DNA of 64,000 nucleotides, from contig NZ_JADWOX010000003.1 in the NCBI RefSeq assembly GCF_016135805.1, forward strand, positions 248,001-312,000. Reading direction: 5' to 3'. The translations under genes were made by a program, and so were the position numbers. The notes beneath the pieces were generated by a model. That model saw only the letters and a program-made list of their open reading frames with translations. It ran no database searches and was not told where the DNA came from. How positions within the stretch are numbered: the first letter of the stretch is position 1; every line of letters begins with the position of its first letter. The DNA is from Caulobacter hibisci. Lineage in GTDB: Bacteria; Pseudomonadota; Alphaproteobacteria; Caulobacterales; Caulobacteraceae. Of this stretch, positions 8,996 to 18,636 are shown piece by piece.

Positions 8996-9010
8996 TTAAG
9001 AGCCGTTTAC
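8996..9010. promoter_or_regulatory. CtrA-type box upstream of ftsK
   Basis: TTAA (8996-8999), seven bases, TTAC (9007-9010): one mismatch to TTAA-N7-TTAA. It lies 47 bases before the ftsK ATG on one side and faces a plus-strand stretch that ends in an orphan terminator (9129-9160) on the other. CtrA controls several Caulobacter division genes, so regulation of ftsK is a reasonable inference but is not shown by sequence alone. Confidence 0.5.
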
Positions 9011-9128
9011 CGAGCCAGGCCGTCGGCGCGGTTTACGAACGAAGACTTAGTGTCGCAGGGGTTGTGGAACGAACGCGCGGCCGCGCGCATTTCACCCTCG
9101 TATCCCCTAGTAAGTCCCCTCTGATTTC

Positions 9129-9160
9129 AGGCCCGGACGGCGACGCCCGGGCCTTTCTTC
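9129..9160 (+). terminator. plus-strand terminator-like hairpin without an upstream gene
   Basis: AGGCCCGG (9129-9136) pairs with CCGGGCCT (9147-9154), then TTCTTCGTCTCTG. The T-tract is on the plus strand only. Both flanking genes run on the minus strand, so the terminator would serve a plus-strand RNA beginning between about 9010 and 9100, or it is a roadblock against read-through. Confidence 0.5.
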
Positions 9161-9169
9161 GTCTCTGTT

Positions 9170-9340
9170 GATCCTTCTCCCCTTGCGGGAGAAGGTGGCG
9201 ACCGAAGGTCGACGGATGAGGGGTCTCTCAAACCTGAGACTCCGCACCCGCCTGGCCGCCGCTTGCGGCTTGGATTTCTGAGAGACCCCTCACCCGACCT
9301 GCTTCGCAGGCCACCCTCTCCCGCAAGGGGAGAGGGATTC
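9170..9340. repeat. intergenic inverted-repeat element, family A copy 1
   Basis: The ends are self-complementary hairpins (CCTTCTCCCCTTGCGGGAG left, CTCCCGCAAGGGGAGAGG right) flanking GGATGAGGGGTCTCT and its near inverse AGAGACCCCTCACCCGAC. The element at 49911-50078, read in reverse, shares the outer ~60 bases at each end almost base for base, with an unrelated centre. This is a REP/MITE-like mobile or structural element rather than a gene. Confidence 0.85.
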
Positions 9341-9351
9341 AAAAGTGGGAC

Positions 9352-10650
9352 TTAAAGAATATACCGGCTCAGATCGGCGTTGGCCGCCAGGGCCCCTACC
9401 CGCTCCTTCACGTAGGCCGCGTCGATGGTCACGGTCTCGCCGCCGCGGTCGGCGGCGGTGAAGCTGATCTCCTCGACCACCTTTTCCAGGATCGTCTGCA
9501 ACCGGCGGGCGCCGATGTTCTCGACCGAGCCGTTCACGGCTACGGCCGCGTCGGCCAGGGCGTCGATGGCCTCGTCGGTGAACACCAGCGTCAGGCCCTC
9601 GGTGGCCATCAGGGCTTGGTGCTGGCGCAGCAGGTTGGCTTCCGGTTCGGTGAGGATGCGGCGCAGGTCATCGCGGGTGAGGCCCTTCAGCTCCACGCGG
9701 ATCGGCAGGCGGCCCTGCAGTTCGGGCAGCAGGTCCGACGGCTTGGCCACGTGGAAGGCGCCCGAGGCGATGAACAGGATGTGGTCGGTCTTCACCGGCC
9801 CGTACTTGGTCGACACCGTCGTGCCCTCGATCAGCGGCAGAAGATCACGTTGGACCCCTTCCCGGCTGACGTCGGCGCCCGAGCGCTGCGAGGAGCTGGC
9901 CACCTTGTCGATCTCGTCGAGGAAGACGATGCCGTGGTTCTCGGCCAGGGCCAGGGCCTCTTGGGTGAGGGCCTCCTGGTCGAGCAGCTTGTCGCTCTCC
10001 TCGGCGATCAGCGGGGCCCAGGCGCCCGAGACCGTGGTCTTGTAGGTCTTGGTGCGGCCGCCGCCGCCGAACGACTTCATCATCTCGCCGAGGTTCAGCA
10101 CCGAGGCGCCGGGCTGGCCGGGGATCTCGAACATGCCGCCACCGCCGTTGTCGGCCAGTTGCAGCTCGATTTCCTTGTCGTCCAGCTCGCCAGCCCGAAG
10201 CTTCTTGCGGAAGCTGTCGCGGGCGGCCGTGGCGCCGGGGCCGGTCAGGGAATCGAGAATGCGGTCCTCGGCGGCCGCTTCGGCTTTCGCCTTCACGCCG
10301 GCCCGGCGCTTGTCGCGAACCATGCCGAGAGCGCTTTCGACCAGGTCACGGACGATCTGGTCGACGTCGCGGCCGACATAGCCGACCTCTGTGAACTTGG
10401 TGGCCTCGACCTTCAGGAACGGGGCCTGGGCCAGGCGGGCCAGGCGACGGGCGATCTCGGTCTTGCCGACGCCCGTGGGGCCGATCAGCAGGATGTTCTT
10501 GGGCGTGATCTCGTCCTGCAGGTCGGCCGGCGTGCGGCGGCGACGCCAGCGGTTGCGCAGGGCCACGGCCACGGCGCGCTTGGCCTCGGCGTGGCCGACG
10601 ATGAAGCGATCCAGTTCGGAGACGATTTCGCGGGGGGAGAACTCGGTCAT
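9352..10650 (-). CDS. hslU: ATP-dependent protease ATPase subunit HslU
   Basis: 432 residues. A AAA+ unfoldase that feeds substrates into the HslV peptidase. Walker A GPTGVGKT at residues 57-64; pore-loop region [14 protein letters not shown] near residue 90; the family-specific I-domain (about 110-230); Walker B VFLDEIDK; sensor arginine in [13 protein letters not shown]-terminal DLSRYIL, the tail that docks into HslV. The frame is open upstream to 11223, but the ATG at 10650 gives [10 protein letters not shown] and overlaps the hslV stop by ATGA. Confidence 0.97.
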   Translation of the reverse strand: MTEFSPREIVSELDRFIVGHAEAKRAVAVALRNRWRRRRTPADLQDEITPKNILLIGPTGVGKTEIARRLARLAQAPFLKVEATKFTEVGYVGRDVDQIVRDLVESALGMVRDKRRAGVKAKAEAAAEDRILDSLTGPGATAARDSFRKKLRAGELDDKEIELQLADNGGGGMFEIPGQPGASVLNLGEMMKSFGGGGRTKTYKTTVSGAWAPLIAEESDKLLDQEALTQEALALAENHGIVFLDEIDKVASSSQRSGADVSREGVQRDLLPLIEGTTVSTKYGPVKTDHILFIASGAFHVAKPSDLLPELQGRLPIRVELKGLTRDDLRRILTEPEANLLRQHQALMATEGLTLVFTDEAIDALADAAVAVNGSVENIGARRLQTILEKVVEEISFTAADRGGETVTIDAAYVKERVGALAANADLSRYIL

Positions 10651-11213
10651 CAGAGGCTCTCCACCGTGAGATTGCCGTTGGTGTAGACGCAGATCTCGGC
10701 GGCGATGGCCATCGCCTTGCGGGCGATCTCCTCGGCGGTGAGGTCCTGGTCGATCAGGGCCTTGGCCGCGGCCAGGGCGTAGTTGCCGCCCGAGCCGATG
10801 GCCGCGACCGCGCCGCCGCCCGCGCTTTCGCCCGGCTCCAGCACGTCGCCGACGCCGGTGACGGTGTAGATGGCGTCCTTGTCGGCCACGAGCAGCATGG
10901 CCTCGAGCCGGCGCAGGTAGCGGTCGGTGCGCCAGTCCTTGGCGAGATCCACGCAGGCCCGGGCCAGCTGGTTGGGATATTGTTCGAGCTTGGCTTCCAG
11001 CCGCTCGATCAGGGTGAAGGCGTCGGCGGTGGCGCCGGCGAAACCGGCGATGACCGCGCCGCCGGCCAGGGGACGGACCTTGCGGGCGTTGCCCTTGACG
11101 ACGGTTGGCCCCATGGAGACCTGTCCGTCGCCGGCGATCACGGTCTGGCCGTTCTTGCGCACCGCGAGGATGGTCGTGCCGTGCCAGTCGGGAAACGAAT
11201 TCGAGCTTTGCAT
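10650..11213 (-). CDS. hslV: ATP-dependent protease peptidase subunit HslV
   Basis: 187 residues. The threonine peptidase of the HslVU bacterial proteasome. A short propeptide ends at Gly12, and the catalytic Thr13 begins [18 protein letters not shown] and the [14 protein letters not shown] loop are conserved. The ATG at 11213 gives the usual length; the longer upstream frame is antisense to the neighbouring gene. No Shine-Dalgarno is visible, and a heat-shock-like promoter ends only seven bases before the ATG, so the mRNA may be leaderless. Confidence 0.95.
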   Translation of the reverse strand: MQSSNSFPDWHGTTILAVRKNGQTVIAGDGQVSMGPTVVKGNARKVRPLAGGAVIAGFAGATADAFTLIERLEAKLEQYPNQLARACVDLAKDWRTDRYLRRLEAMLLVADKDAIYTVTGVGDVLEPGESAGGGAVAAIGSGGNYALAAAKALIDQDLTAEEIARKAMAIAAEICVYTNGNLTVESL

Positions 11214-11219
11214 GGCTTC

Positions 11220-11250
11220 GCATGTGGCGAGGCCGGCCTGGAGGGTCAAG
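11220..11250 (-). promoter_or_regulatory. possible heat-shock (sigma-32 type) promoter of hslVU
   Basis: On the minus strand, CTTGACC (complement of 11244-11250) is followed after 16 bases by CCACATGC (complement of 11220-11227), close to the sigma-32 pattern CTTGAA / CCCCATNT. Initiation 6-7 bases later would coincide with the hslV ATG. hslVU is heat-shock controlled in many proteobacteria. The gap to the divergent gene is only 42 bases. Confidence 0.45.
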
Positions 11251-11255
11251 CTGCC

Positions 11256-12005
11256 ATGAGCTTTTCGCAAGGCGAGGTCGAGCGCTACGCCCGCCATCTG
11301 GTGCTGCGCGAGATCGGCGGACCGGGCCAGCAGAAGCTGAAGGCGGCCAGGGTGCTGCTGGTCGGCGCCGGCGGCCTGGGCGCGCCCGCCGCCCTCTATC
11401 TGGCCGCCGCCGGCGTGGGCATGATCGGTCTGGCGGACGCCGACGCGGTGTCGCTGTCGAACCTGCAGCGCCAGGTGCTCTATGCCGAGGCCGATGTCGG
11501 CCGGCCCAAGGTCGAGGCCGCCGCCGATCACCTGACGGCGCTCAATCCGAACGTGACGGTCGTGCCCCACCCCGTCTGGCTGGACGGGGCCAACGCCCGC
11601 GAGATTGTGCGCGGCTACGACATCGTGCTCGACGGCACCGACGATTTTTCCACCCGCTTCGCCGTCAGCGACGCCTGCTTGGCCGAGGGCAAGACCCTGG
11701 TCAGCGGGGCCCTGGGCCGCTGGACCGGCCAGGTCGGGGTGTTCCACGGCCAGCCCTGCTATCGCTGCCTGGTGCCCGAGATCCCGCCCGACGCCGAGAC
11801 CTGCGCCCTGGTGGGCGTGGTCGGGGCGCTGGCGGGCGTGATCGGCTCGATGATGGCCCTGGAGGCGGTGAAGGTGATCACCGGCGCCGGCCAGCCCCTG
11901 GCCGGGCGCCTGCTGATCTACGACGCCCTGGCGGCCGAGACTCGCACGGTGCGGATCGGCGCGGATCCCGCCTGCCCGAGCTGCGGCCCATCCTCCAAGG
12001 GCTAG
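11256..12005 (+). CDS. moeB: MoeB/ThiF/HesA family adenylyltransferase
   Basis: 249 residues. Adenylates the C-terminal glycine of a ubiquitin-like sulfur carrier (MoaD or ThiS) for molybdopterin or thiazole synthesis. [20 protein letters not shown] near residue 35 is the ATP-binding loop; the catalytic SNLQRQVLY and [10 protein letters not shown] motifs follow. Two CxxC pairs (CYRC and a C-terminal CPSC) form the zinc site. The ATG at 11256 begins [15 protein letters not shown], the standard N-terminus. It diverges from hslV and overlaps the S9 peptidase gene tail-to-tail by four bases. MoeB versus ThiF cannot be decided here. Confidence 0.82.
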   Translation: MSFSQGEVERYARHLVLREIGGPGQQKLKAARVLLVGAGGLGAPAALYLAAAGVGMIGLADADAVSLSNLQRQVLYAEADVGRPKVEAAADHLTALNPNVTVVPHPVWLDGANAREIVRGYDIVLDGTDDFSTRFAVSDACLAEGKTLVSGALGRWTGQVGVFHGQPCYRCLVPEIPPDAETCALVGVVGALAGVIGSMMALEAVKVITGAGQPLAGRLLIYDALAAETRTVRIGADPACPSCGPSSKG

Positions 12006-14026
12006 GCGAACCCCTTGCGGATGTGCTCGACCGACTTGGTCAGCAGCATCTTCCAGTTGTCGTCCGACCAGTCGCGGTGGCCGACGCCCTTCATCTCGAC
12101 CAGTTCGTACGGCTTGCCGGCCGCCTTCAGGGCCTTGGCCATGATCTTCGACTGCTTGGGCGTGACAATGGTGTCCTCGGTGCCGTGGATCAGCAGCACC
12201 GGGGCCTTGATCTCGGCGGCGCGCTCCGACGGCGAGGCGGCGATGAGCTTGGCCTTGTCGGTCTTGGGATCGCCGATCGTCTTGACCCAGTAGGCGTAGG
12301 TGTCGGAGTCCGCCCCGTCTTCCGAGCGTGAGAAGGCCAGGGTCTCGACCAGGTCGGCGTCGCCGGCGATGGCCACCACGGCCTTGTAGAGCTCAGGCTT
12401 GCGCACCGCGCCCATCAGGGCCGCGTAGCCGCCGTAGCTGGCGCCGCAGATGGCGATCTTGTTGGGATCGGCCGCGCCCGAGGCGATGACCTGGGCGATG
12501 GCGTCCTCGACGTCCTCCTGCATCAGGTCGCCCCAATGCTTGCGGCCGCTGTCGGCGAAGGCCTTGCCGTAGCCGCCCGAGCCGCGGAAGTTGGGCTGCA
12601 GCACCAGCCAGCCCTGGGCCGCGAAGGTCTGGACGAAGAGGTCGAAGTCGAGGGTGTCGCGCACCTCGGGGCCGCCGTGCGGCAACACCACCATCGGTCG
12701 CGGCTTGTCCGAGGCGATGACCGGCGTCGACAGGTAGGCGGTGATCGTCTGGCCGTCGCGGGTCTTGACCTTCAGCGTCTTCATCGGCGCCAGGCGCTCG
12801 GGGCTCAGCCAGGGACGGCTTTCGCCCAGTAGCTCCAGGTCCTTCTTCTCGACGTCGTACAGCCAGAAGGCGCCCGGATGGCGCGGGCCGCTGACGTGGA
12901 AGATGAAGCGCTTGTGGTCGCGGCTGACGTCGAACGGCCGCACGTTGCACTCGTTGCCGAAGTAGTTGTTCAGGCCCTTGTAGTGGGCGGCCAGCTTGGG
13001 ATCGAGGAAGCGATGGTTGGTGCGGTCGTCGACGCTGGACACGCTCAGCGCGTTGTAGGCCTCGTCGAAGAATACGCCGTCGATCGGCCGCTGGGCGTCC
13101 TGCGAGAACACCTCTCCCACCTGCATCGACTTGGTGTCGAACCGCCGGATGGTCGGCATGTCGGCGCCTTCGTCGGTGGTCAGCATCAGCAGCACGCCGG
13201 GCTCGGGCGTCGGGGCCACGAAGTCCAGGTCCGGCAGCTTCTTCAGCTCGTTGCGGCGGACCTTGCGATAGAGCTTCCAGTCCTTCTCGCCCGGGGCGCG
13301 CGCATAGACGCTGACCACCGTGCCGCGCGAATTGGAATCGTAGCGGATCACCGGCACGCCGTTCTGGGTGTCCCAGCCGTCGGTGAAGGTCGAGCCGCGC
13401 TCGTAGAACACCGCCTCGCCCGAATAGACGTCGACGAGATAGAGCGTCTCGCACTCGGTCTTCACGTCCCAGATCTGCATCAGGATGCGCCGGGGATCGG
13501 TGTTCATGCGATCGACGACATTGGCCAGATTGAACTGCCGCTTGAGCACGCCCTTCTGATTGTTGAACAGCACGACCGCGTCCGCGCCGTCGGCGCCGAT
13601 GGCCACGAGGCGCCGCACGGGGATCGGGATGAACTCGCCGTAGAAGTCCATGCCGGTGGGCCGGCCCTTGGGGTCCTTCTCCATCCGGGTCCAGATCAGC
13701 AGCCGGTCCTCGTTGGCCCACTCGACCTGCTCGACCTGCATCTGGCCCAGCCGCACGGGCTTGGCGACGTCGCCCTTGCCGGAGGTGTCGTAGAACACCA
13801 CCAGGGCCTCGGTCTTTTCCTTGACCAGCCGCTCGATCAGGATCGCCACCCGCGAGCCGTCCGGCGAGAGGGCGGTGTCGAGGACCTCGGCGCCCTTCAG
13901 CAGTTCGTCGATGCTGGGCGGGACGATGGCCGCCTTGTCGTTCTTGTCGCCGTCCGCGGCGAAGGCGTCATGGATGAACAGCGGCGCCGTCGAGGCGGCC
14001 GCGATGACCAAACGTCGAGTAAGCAA
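12002..14026 (-). CDS. S9 family (prolyl oligopeptidase-type) serine peptidase, exported
   Basis: 674 residues. Hydrolyses oligopeptides, probably in the periplasm. A twin-arginine-like N-terminus ([12 protein letters not shown], cleavage near DAFAAD) is followed by a beta-propeller region (about 50-400) and an alpha/beta-hydrolase domain. The catalytic serine is in [14 protein letters not shown] near residue 529; the aspartate in [10 protein letters not shown] and the histidine in [12 protein letters not shown] complete the triad. HGGPEVRD is the oxyanion region. The architecture resembles the S9C acylaminoacyl-peptidase group. Confidence 0.9.
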   Translation of the reverse strand: MLTRRLVIAAASTAPLFIHDAFAADGDKNDKAAIVPPSIDELLKGAEVLDTALSPDGSRVAILIERLVKEKTEALVVFYDTSGKGDVAKPVRLGQMQVEQVEWANEDRLLIWTRMEKDPKGRPTGMDFYGEFIPIPVRRLVAIGADGADAVVLFNNQKGVLKRQFNLANVVDRMNTDPRRILMQIWDVKTECETLYLVDVYSGEAVFYERGSTFTDGWDTQNGVPVIRYDSNSRGTVVSVYARAPGEKDWKLYRKVRRNELKKLPDLDFVAPTPEPGVLLMLTTDEGADMPTIRRFDTKSMQVGEVFSQDAQRPIDGVFFDEAYNALSVSSVDDRTNHRFLDPKLAAHYKGLNNYFGNECNVRPFDVSRDHKRFIFHVSGPRHPGAFWLYDVEKKDLELLGESRPWLSPERLAPMKTLKVKTRDGQTITAYLSTPVIASDKPRPMVVLPHGGPEVRDTLDFDLFVQTFAAQGWLVLQPNFRGSGGYGKAFADSGRKHWGDLMQEDVEDAIAQVIASGAADPNKIAICGASYGGYAALMGAVRKPELYKAVVAIAGDADLVETLAFSRSEDGADSDTYAYWVKTIGDPKTDKAKLIAASPSERAAEIKAPVLLIHGTEDTIVTPKQSKIMAKALKAAGKPYELVEMKGVGHRDWSDDNWKMLLTKSVEHIRKGFA

Positions 14027-14141
14027 GGATGCGGCCCCCCGGTCGCGTTACGATACCCGCGCGACCCAGGCGGTCGCGCACTGTCGAACAGTCGCGAGTT
14101 TTCGGCGGTTTTGCAATTGCAAGATGCGCCGGCGCCCTCGC

Positions 14142-15128
14142 CTACAGCATCGCCGGGATGACGCGGTCGGGCGGACGGTGGCCGTCCATGAAGGTCTTCA
14201 CGTTGACGATGACCTTCTCGCCCATGTCGATGCGGCCCTCGACCGTGGCCGAACCCATGTGCGGCAGCAGCACGACATTGGGCAGCTTGAGCAGCTTGGG
14301 ATTGATCGCCGGCTCGTGCTCGTAGACGTCGAGGCCCGCGCCGGCGATGTCGCCCCGGGCCAGCATGTTGGCCAGGGCCCCCTCGTCTATCACCTCGCCG
14401 CGGGCGGTGTTGACGACGATGGCGTGCGGCCGCAGCAGCTTCAGGCGCCGGGCCGACAGCAGGTGGTAGGTGGCGGGCGTGTGCGGGCAGTTGATCGAGA
14501 TGATGTCCATCCGGGCCAGCATCTGGTCGAGGCTTTCCCAGTAGGTGCAGCCCAGCTCCTCGGCGATGCGCGGGCTGACGGGCTTGCGGTTGTGATAGTG
14601 CACCTGCATGCCGAAGGCCTTGGCCCGGCGAGCGACCGCCTGGCCGATGCGGCCCATGCCGACGATGCCCAGGCGCTTGCCCCACAGGCGTCGGCCCAGC
14701 ATCCAGGTCGGCGACCAGCCGTGGAAGTCGCCGGCCTTGACCACCTCGGCCCCCTCGACCACGCGGCGCGCGGCGGCCATGATCAGGGTCATGGTCAGGT
14801 CGGCGGTGTCTTCGGTCAGGACGCCGGGCGTATTGGTGACGATGATGCCGCGGGCGTTGGCCGTGGCGACGTCGATATTGTCGACCCCGGCCCCGAAATT
14901 GGAGATCAGCTTGAGCCGCTCGCCGGATCGCGACAGAAGGCGCGAGTCGATGCGGTCGGTGATAGTCGGCACCAGAACATCGGCCCGTCCCATCGCCTCG
15001 ACCAGCTCGTCGGCGGTCAGGGGCTTGTCGGACAGGTTCAGTTCGGTGTCGAACAGCTCGCACATCCGCGTCTCGACGGGATCGGGCAGCTTGCGCGTGA
15101 CGACGACTTTGAGCTTGCGAACGGGCAT
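14142..15128 (-). CDS. D-isomer specific 2-hydroxyacid dehydrogenase (glyoxylate/hydroxypyruvate reductase-like)
   Basis: 328 residues. NAD(P)H-dependent reductase of 2-keto acids. The cofactor loop GIVGMGRIGQAVARRAKAFG lies mid-protein, with NTPGVLTEDTADLTM before it. The catalytic arginine is in NTARGEVIDEGAL, the glutamate in GLDVYEHEP and the histidine in LLPHMGSAT. HYHNRKP after the Rossmann strand (no acidic residue at the usual NAD position) may favour NADPH. Start chosen at the ATG at 15128 (MPVRKLKVVVTRKLP). The exact substrate cannot be called. Confidence 0.88.
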   Translation of the reverse strand: MPVRKLKVVVTRKLPDPVETRMCELFDTELNLSDKPLTADELVEAMGRADVLVPTITDRIDSRLLSRSGERLKLISNFGAGVDNIDVATANARGIIVTNTPGVLTEDTADLTMTLIMAAARRVVEGAEVVKAGDFHGWSPTWMLGRRLWGKRLGIVGMGRIGQAVARRAKAFGMQVHYHNRKPVSPRIAEELGCTYWESLDQMLARMDIISINCPHTPATYHLLSARRLKLLRPHAIVVNTARGEVIDEGALANMLARGDIAGAGLDVYEHEPAINPKLLKLPNVVLLPHMGSATVEGRIDMGEKVIVNVKTFMDGHRPPDRVIPAML

Positions 15129-15200
15129 GGGGGGTCTGAAAAGCCTTCCCTGACGGGCGTTCCAAATCTGTAGCAAAGGGGCCGGAAGCGGCCAAGCAAC

Positions 15201-15737
15201 ATGCCGGTGAAAAGCAAACATCGTTCGCTTGGTGGTTTTGGCGGCTTGCTCGCGGTGGCCGCGGCGCTGGGCGCGGGCGCCGCGCTCGCCCAGCCGCCGA
15301 CCACCACCCCGTCGGGTCTGCCGGTGCCCCGCTACGTCGTGCTCAAGTACGGCGAGGTCAATGCGCGCCAGGGCCCGGACGAGGATCACAAGCTGTTGTG
15401 GATCTACAAGGCCAAGGGCCTGCCGGTGCAGGTGGTGGCCGAAACCCGCGAGTGGCGGCGGATCTGCGATCCGGAAGGAGGCCTGGCCTGGGTGCACAAG
15501 CGCACCACCGACGGCCGCCGTACGGCCATCCGGGTGCAGGACAGCCCCCTGCCCCTGCGCGCCTCGCCCAAGCCGGAATCGCGGATCAGCGCCTATCTGC
15601 GCGGCCGTTCGATCGCCACGCTCGACAAGTGCGAAAAGGGCTGGTGCCGGCTGAAGGCTGACGGGGAGTCCGGCTGGGCCCCGGAAACCGAATTCTGGGG
15701 CGCCAACGAGGCGATCCAGTGTCCCGAAGCCCGCTGA
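15201..15737 (+). CDS. secreted bacterial SH3-domain protein
   Basis: 178 residues. A signal peptide (about residues 1-30, cleavage after ALAQ) leads into two SH3-like units. The first covers about 45-110 (GEVNARQGPDEDHKLLWIYKAKGLPVQ), the second about 118-165 (SPLPLRASPKPESRISAYLRGRSIATL ending GESGWAPETEFWG). The family (DUF1058 type) is predicted to act in the periplasm, perhaps on cell wall or as a binding module. It diverges from the dehydrogenase, 72 bases apart, and is followed by fabA. Confidence 0.8.
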   Translation: MPVKSKHRSLGGFGGLLAVAAALGAGAALAQPPTTTPSGLPVPRYVVLKYGEVNARQGPDEDHKLLWIYKAKGLPVQVVAETREWRRICDPEGGLAWVHKRTTDGRRTAIRVQDSPLPLRASPKPESRISAYLRGRSIATLDKCEKGWCRLKADGESGWAPETEFWGANEAIQCPEAR

Positions 15738-15845
15738 CTCGACCGCGTCTTCGCCTTCCAATGCTCGCTTCAGTGAGCCGTCTTCACTCATTGTCGCAGA
15801 ATGTAACATTGAGGCCCGCCCCGGCGCCGTGCTAGGGGCGTTCGC

Positions 15846-16361
15846 ATGCAAAAGAGCGCCTACACCTTCGAAGAGCTCCTGGCCTGCGGCCGGGGCGAGT
15901 TGTTCGGACCCGGCAACGCCCAGCTGCCTGTGCCGCCGATGCTGATGTTCGATCGCATCGTCCGCATCGAGGCCGACGGCGGCGCGCACGGCAAGGGCTA
16001 TATCGAAGCCGAGTTCGACATCAATCCGGACCTCTGGTTCTTCGGCTGCCACTTCATCGGGGACCCGGTCATGCCCGGCTGCCTGGGCCTGGACGCCCTG
16101 TGGCAGCTGGTCGGCTTCTTCCTCGGCTGGTCGGGGGCCCCCGGCCGCGGCCGCGCCCTGGGCGTCGGCGAAGTGAAGTTCACCGGCCAGGTGACGCCGA
16201 ACATCAAGAAGGTCGTCTACAAGATCGACCTGAAGCGTGTGATCATGCGTAAGCTGGTCATGGGCATCGCCGACGGCGTCATGGAAGCCGACGGAAAAGT
16301 GATCTACGAAACCAAAGACCTCAAGGTCGGCCTGTTCACGGCCGAACAGATGGCGGGTTGA
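15846..16361 (+). CDS. fabA: 3-hydroxydecanoyl-ACP dehydratase/isomerase
   Basis: 171 residues, exactly the family length. Dehydrates 3-hydroxydecanoyl-ACP and isomerises the product to cis-3-decenoyl-ACP, the branch point to unsaturated fatty acids. The catalytic histidine is His69 in [15 protein letters not shown] and the aspartate Asp83 in GLDALWQ. It is followed 68 bases later by fabB, the fabA-fabB pair of the anaerobic unsaturation route. No irr/fur-type regulator lies beside it. Confidence 0.97.
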   Translation: MQKSAYTFEELLACGRGELFGPGNAQLPVPPMLMFDRIVRIEADGGAHGKGYIEAEFDINPDLWFFGCHFIGDPVMPGCLGLDALWQLVGFFLGWSGAPGRGRALGVGEVKFTGQVTPNIKKVVYKIDLKRVIMRKLVMGIADGVMEADGKVIYETKDLKVGLFTAEQMAG

Positions 16362-16429
16362 TCCAACCGGCTAGCCGGCCGTTCTGCAAGGAGCCGGCTC
16401 CGGCGGATCGGGGAGAAAGAGGTACTGAT

Positions 16430-17644
16430 ATGCGTCGCGTCGTCGTCACGGGACTGGGCATCGTCTCGTCCATCGGCAACAACGCCAACGAGGTGCTGGC
16501 TTCGCTGCGCGAGGCTAAGTCCGGCGTGGTGACCGCACCGGAATATGCCGAGCTCGGCTTCCGCTGCCAGGTTCACGCCGCGCCCCAGATCGAGTGGGAA
16601 GGTCTGGTCGACCGTCGCGCGGCGCGTTTCCTCGCGCCCGGCACGGCCTACGCCCACATCGCCATGGAGCAGGCGATCGCCGATTCCGGCCTCGGGGAGA
16701 CCGACGTCTCCAACGAGCGCACGGGCCTGATCGTAGGGTCGGGCGGTCCGTCCACCCGCGTCATCGTCGAGGCCGCGGCCACGACCAAGGAGCGCGGTCC
16801 CAAGCGGATCGGTCCGTTCGCGGTGCCCAAGGCCATGAGCTCGGGTCCGTCGGCGGTGCTGTCGACCTGGTTCAAGATCCGGGGGATCAACTATTCGATC
16901 AGCTCGGCCTGCGCGACCAGCGCCCACTGCATCGGCGCGGGCGCCGAGCAGATCCAGCTGGGCAAGCAGGACATCGTCTTCGCCGGCGGCTGCGAGGAGC
17001 TGGACTGGACCCTGTCGAACCTGTTCGACGCCATGGGCGCCATGAGCAGCAACTTCAACGACCGCCCGTCCGTGGCCAGCCGCGCCTACGACAAGGACCG
17101 CGACGGCTTCGTGATCGCCGGCGGCGCCGGCATCGTGGTGCTCGAGGAATACGAGCACGCCAAGGCGCGCGGGGCCAAGATCTATGGCGAGCTGATCGGC
17201 TACGCCGCCAATTCCGACGGCTACGACATGGTCGCCCCGTCCGGCGAAGGCGCGGCCCGCTGCATGAAGCTGGCCATGGCCCAGACCGGCGGCCGCACCA
17301 TCGACTACCTGAACCCGCACGGCACCTCGACGCCGGTCGGCGACAGCAAGGAGATGGGCGCGGTGCGCGAGGTGTTCGGCGACAAGGCGCCGCTGATCTC
17401 GTCGACCAAGTCGCTGACCGGCCACAGCCTCGGCGCGGCCGGCGCCCAGGAGGCGATCTACAGCATCCTGATGCTGAAGAACGGCTTCGCCGCCGAGAGC
17501 GCCCACATCGAGAACCTCGATCCCGAGTTCGCCGACCTGCCGATCCTGCGCGAGCGGTCGGACAAGCCGCTGGACACGGTGATGTCCAACAGCTTCGGCT
17601 TCGGCGGCACCAACGGCACGCTGATCTTCGGCCAGGCCGACTGA
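16430..17644 (+). CDS. fabB: beta-ketoacyl-ACP synthase I
   Basis: 404 residues. Elongates cis-3-decenoyl-ACP and other acyl-ACPs by condensation with malonyl-ACP. The Cys-His-His triad is visible: Cys161 in SSACATSAH, His297 in NPHGTST and His332 in [11 protein letters not shown]. The C-terminal [11 protein letters not shown] loop is intact. The ATG at 16430 follows a strong GGGAGAAAGAGG ribosome site. It is in tandem with fabA. Confidence 0.97.
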   Translation: MRRVVVTGLGIVSSIGNNANEVLASLREAKSGVVTAPEYAELGFRCQVHAAPQIEWEGLVDRRAARFLAPGTAYAHIAMEQAIADSGLGETDVSNERTGLIVGSGGPSTRVIVEAAATTKERGPKRIGPFAVPKAMSSGPSAVLSTWFKIRGINYSISSACATSAHCIGAGAEQIQLGKQDIVFAGGCEELDWTLSNLFDAMGAMSSNFNDRPSVASRAYDKDRDGFVIAGGAGIVVLEEYEHAKARGAKIYGELIGYAANSDGYDMVAPSGEGAARCMKLAMAQTGGRTIDYLNPHGTSTPVGDSKEMGAVREVFGDKAPLISSTKSLTGHSLGAAGAQEAIYSILMLKNGFAAESAHIENLDPEFADLPILRERSDKPLDTVMSNSFGFGGTNGTLIFGQAD

Positions 17645-17708
17645 CCTGGTCCGGGCCGCCGCGATCGACTGGATCCGCGGCGGCGCCGGCCGGCTGTGGT
17701 CGGACGCG

Positions 17709-18602
17709 GTGTCCGACGGCGCCGCGACGGCCGCGATCAGCCTGATCGGCGGCGCGCCCATCGGGGCCCTCCGGCCGCTGGACGGCGCCTGGGCCGAGCT
17801 TTGCCGCGCGGCCGCCCTGCCCGCTTCCCGTCTCGAACATCGACTGCCGGCCCTGATCGACACGGGCGCCGTGCCCTATGGCGTGATCGGCGACAGCCAT
17901 GGCCGGCTGCTCTGCCGCCGCAGTCGCCGCCGAGGGCGCTGGCTGCTGCCTGTCTGGAGCCTGGAGACCGGCGCCTCGGCGCGCGGCCTGCCGGGCGACG
18001 GCCGCTCCGGGGCCGGGCCTCGGGTGCGGGCCGCCCTCGCCCGCCTGCTGGCCCTCGACGTGCCCGTGCTGGTCAAGTTCGGCCAGATCGACGTCGAGTT
18101 CGTCCACGTCTTCAAGCGCCTGGCCGGCGGGCCGGACGCCTTCGATCCGGCCGAGTTCGCGGCCTTCGCCGACCGGACGATCGAACGCTATCTTGAGTTC
18201 CTGACCGACGCCGTGCCGCCGGTCGCGCGGTCCCGGGTGCGGGTGATGTCGCTGTTCCCGCCGACCCTGTCGGACGCGGCCTGGCGCGAAGGCTATCTGA
18301 ACGCCCACCTCGTCGACGTCCACGGGCCGGCGGACCACGCCGATCTTGCCGCCGCCCTGGGCCGGCTGGAGATTCCGGATCTCGCCCGGCGCACCGCCCT
18401 GCATGCGGCCGTCAATGTGCGCCTGAGGGCGGCGGTCGAGGCCGAGGGCTTCGCCTGGGGCGACGACTTCGCGCCCTGGTTGGGCGACGGCGACGTGGTC
18501 GATCGGGCCTGGCAGGGCCCGGCCGCCGGGCGCGATCACCACCTGGACCATCACGCCGTGCGACAGCGGATGCTTGACCACCTATGGTCGATCCTCGATT
18601 GA
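17709..18602 (+). CDS. uncharacterised SGNH-hydrolase-like protein
   Basis: 297 residues from a GTG. Not firmly recognised. GVIGDSHGRLL near residue 58 resembles block I of SGNH/GDSL hydrolases with the nucleophile serine. KFGQIDVEF could be a variant block III, and GRDHHLDHHA near the C-terminus has the DxxH spacing of block V. Arginine-rich RRSRRRGRW follows block I. Coding character continues upstream of the GTG to the fabB stop with no better start, so the annotated start is uncertain. It lies between fabB and a PhyH-family gene on the same strand, which suggests lipid or glycan acyl chemistry, by inference only. Confidence 0.6.
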   Translation: MSDGAATAAISLIGGAPIGALRPLDGAWAELCRAAALPASRLEHRLPALIDTGAVPYGVIGDSHGRLLCRRSRRRGRWLLPVWSLETGASARGLPGDGRSGAGPRVRAALARLLALDVPVLVKFGQIDVEFVHVFKRLAGGPDAFDPAEFAAFADRTIERYLEFLTDAVPPVARSRVRVMSLFPPTLSDAAWREGYLNAHLVDVHGPADHADLAAALGRLEIPDLARRTALHAAVNVRLRAAVEAEGFAWGDDFAPWLGDGDVVDRAWQGPAAGRDHHLDHHAVRQRMLDHLWSILD

Positions 18603-18636
18603 TCGCTTTCCCGACAGTGCAGCTTTCGTAGACCGC

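Larger units (their letters stand above)
8950..9351. other. ftsK-hslU intergenic region, about 400 bases without a protein gene
   Basis: From left to right it holds the ftsK promoter region with a CtrA-type box (8996-9010), a ~110-base stretch with no clear reading frame, a plus-strand terminator hairpin (9129-9160) with no plus-strand gene before it, and a 170-base inverted-repeat element (9170-9340). I see no supported small protein. Confidence 0.6.

Noticed and set aside
6421..9171. 916-codon open frame antisense to ftsK
   Set aside because: Shadow of ftsK; composition is repetitive and no ribosome site or family match is visible.
15738..15845. sigma-73 promoter before fabA
   Set aside because: TTGTCGC and GCTAGGGG are present but over 30 bases apart, outside any usual spacing.
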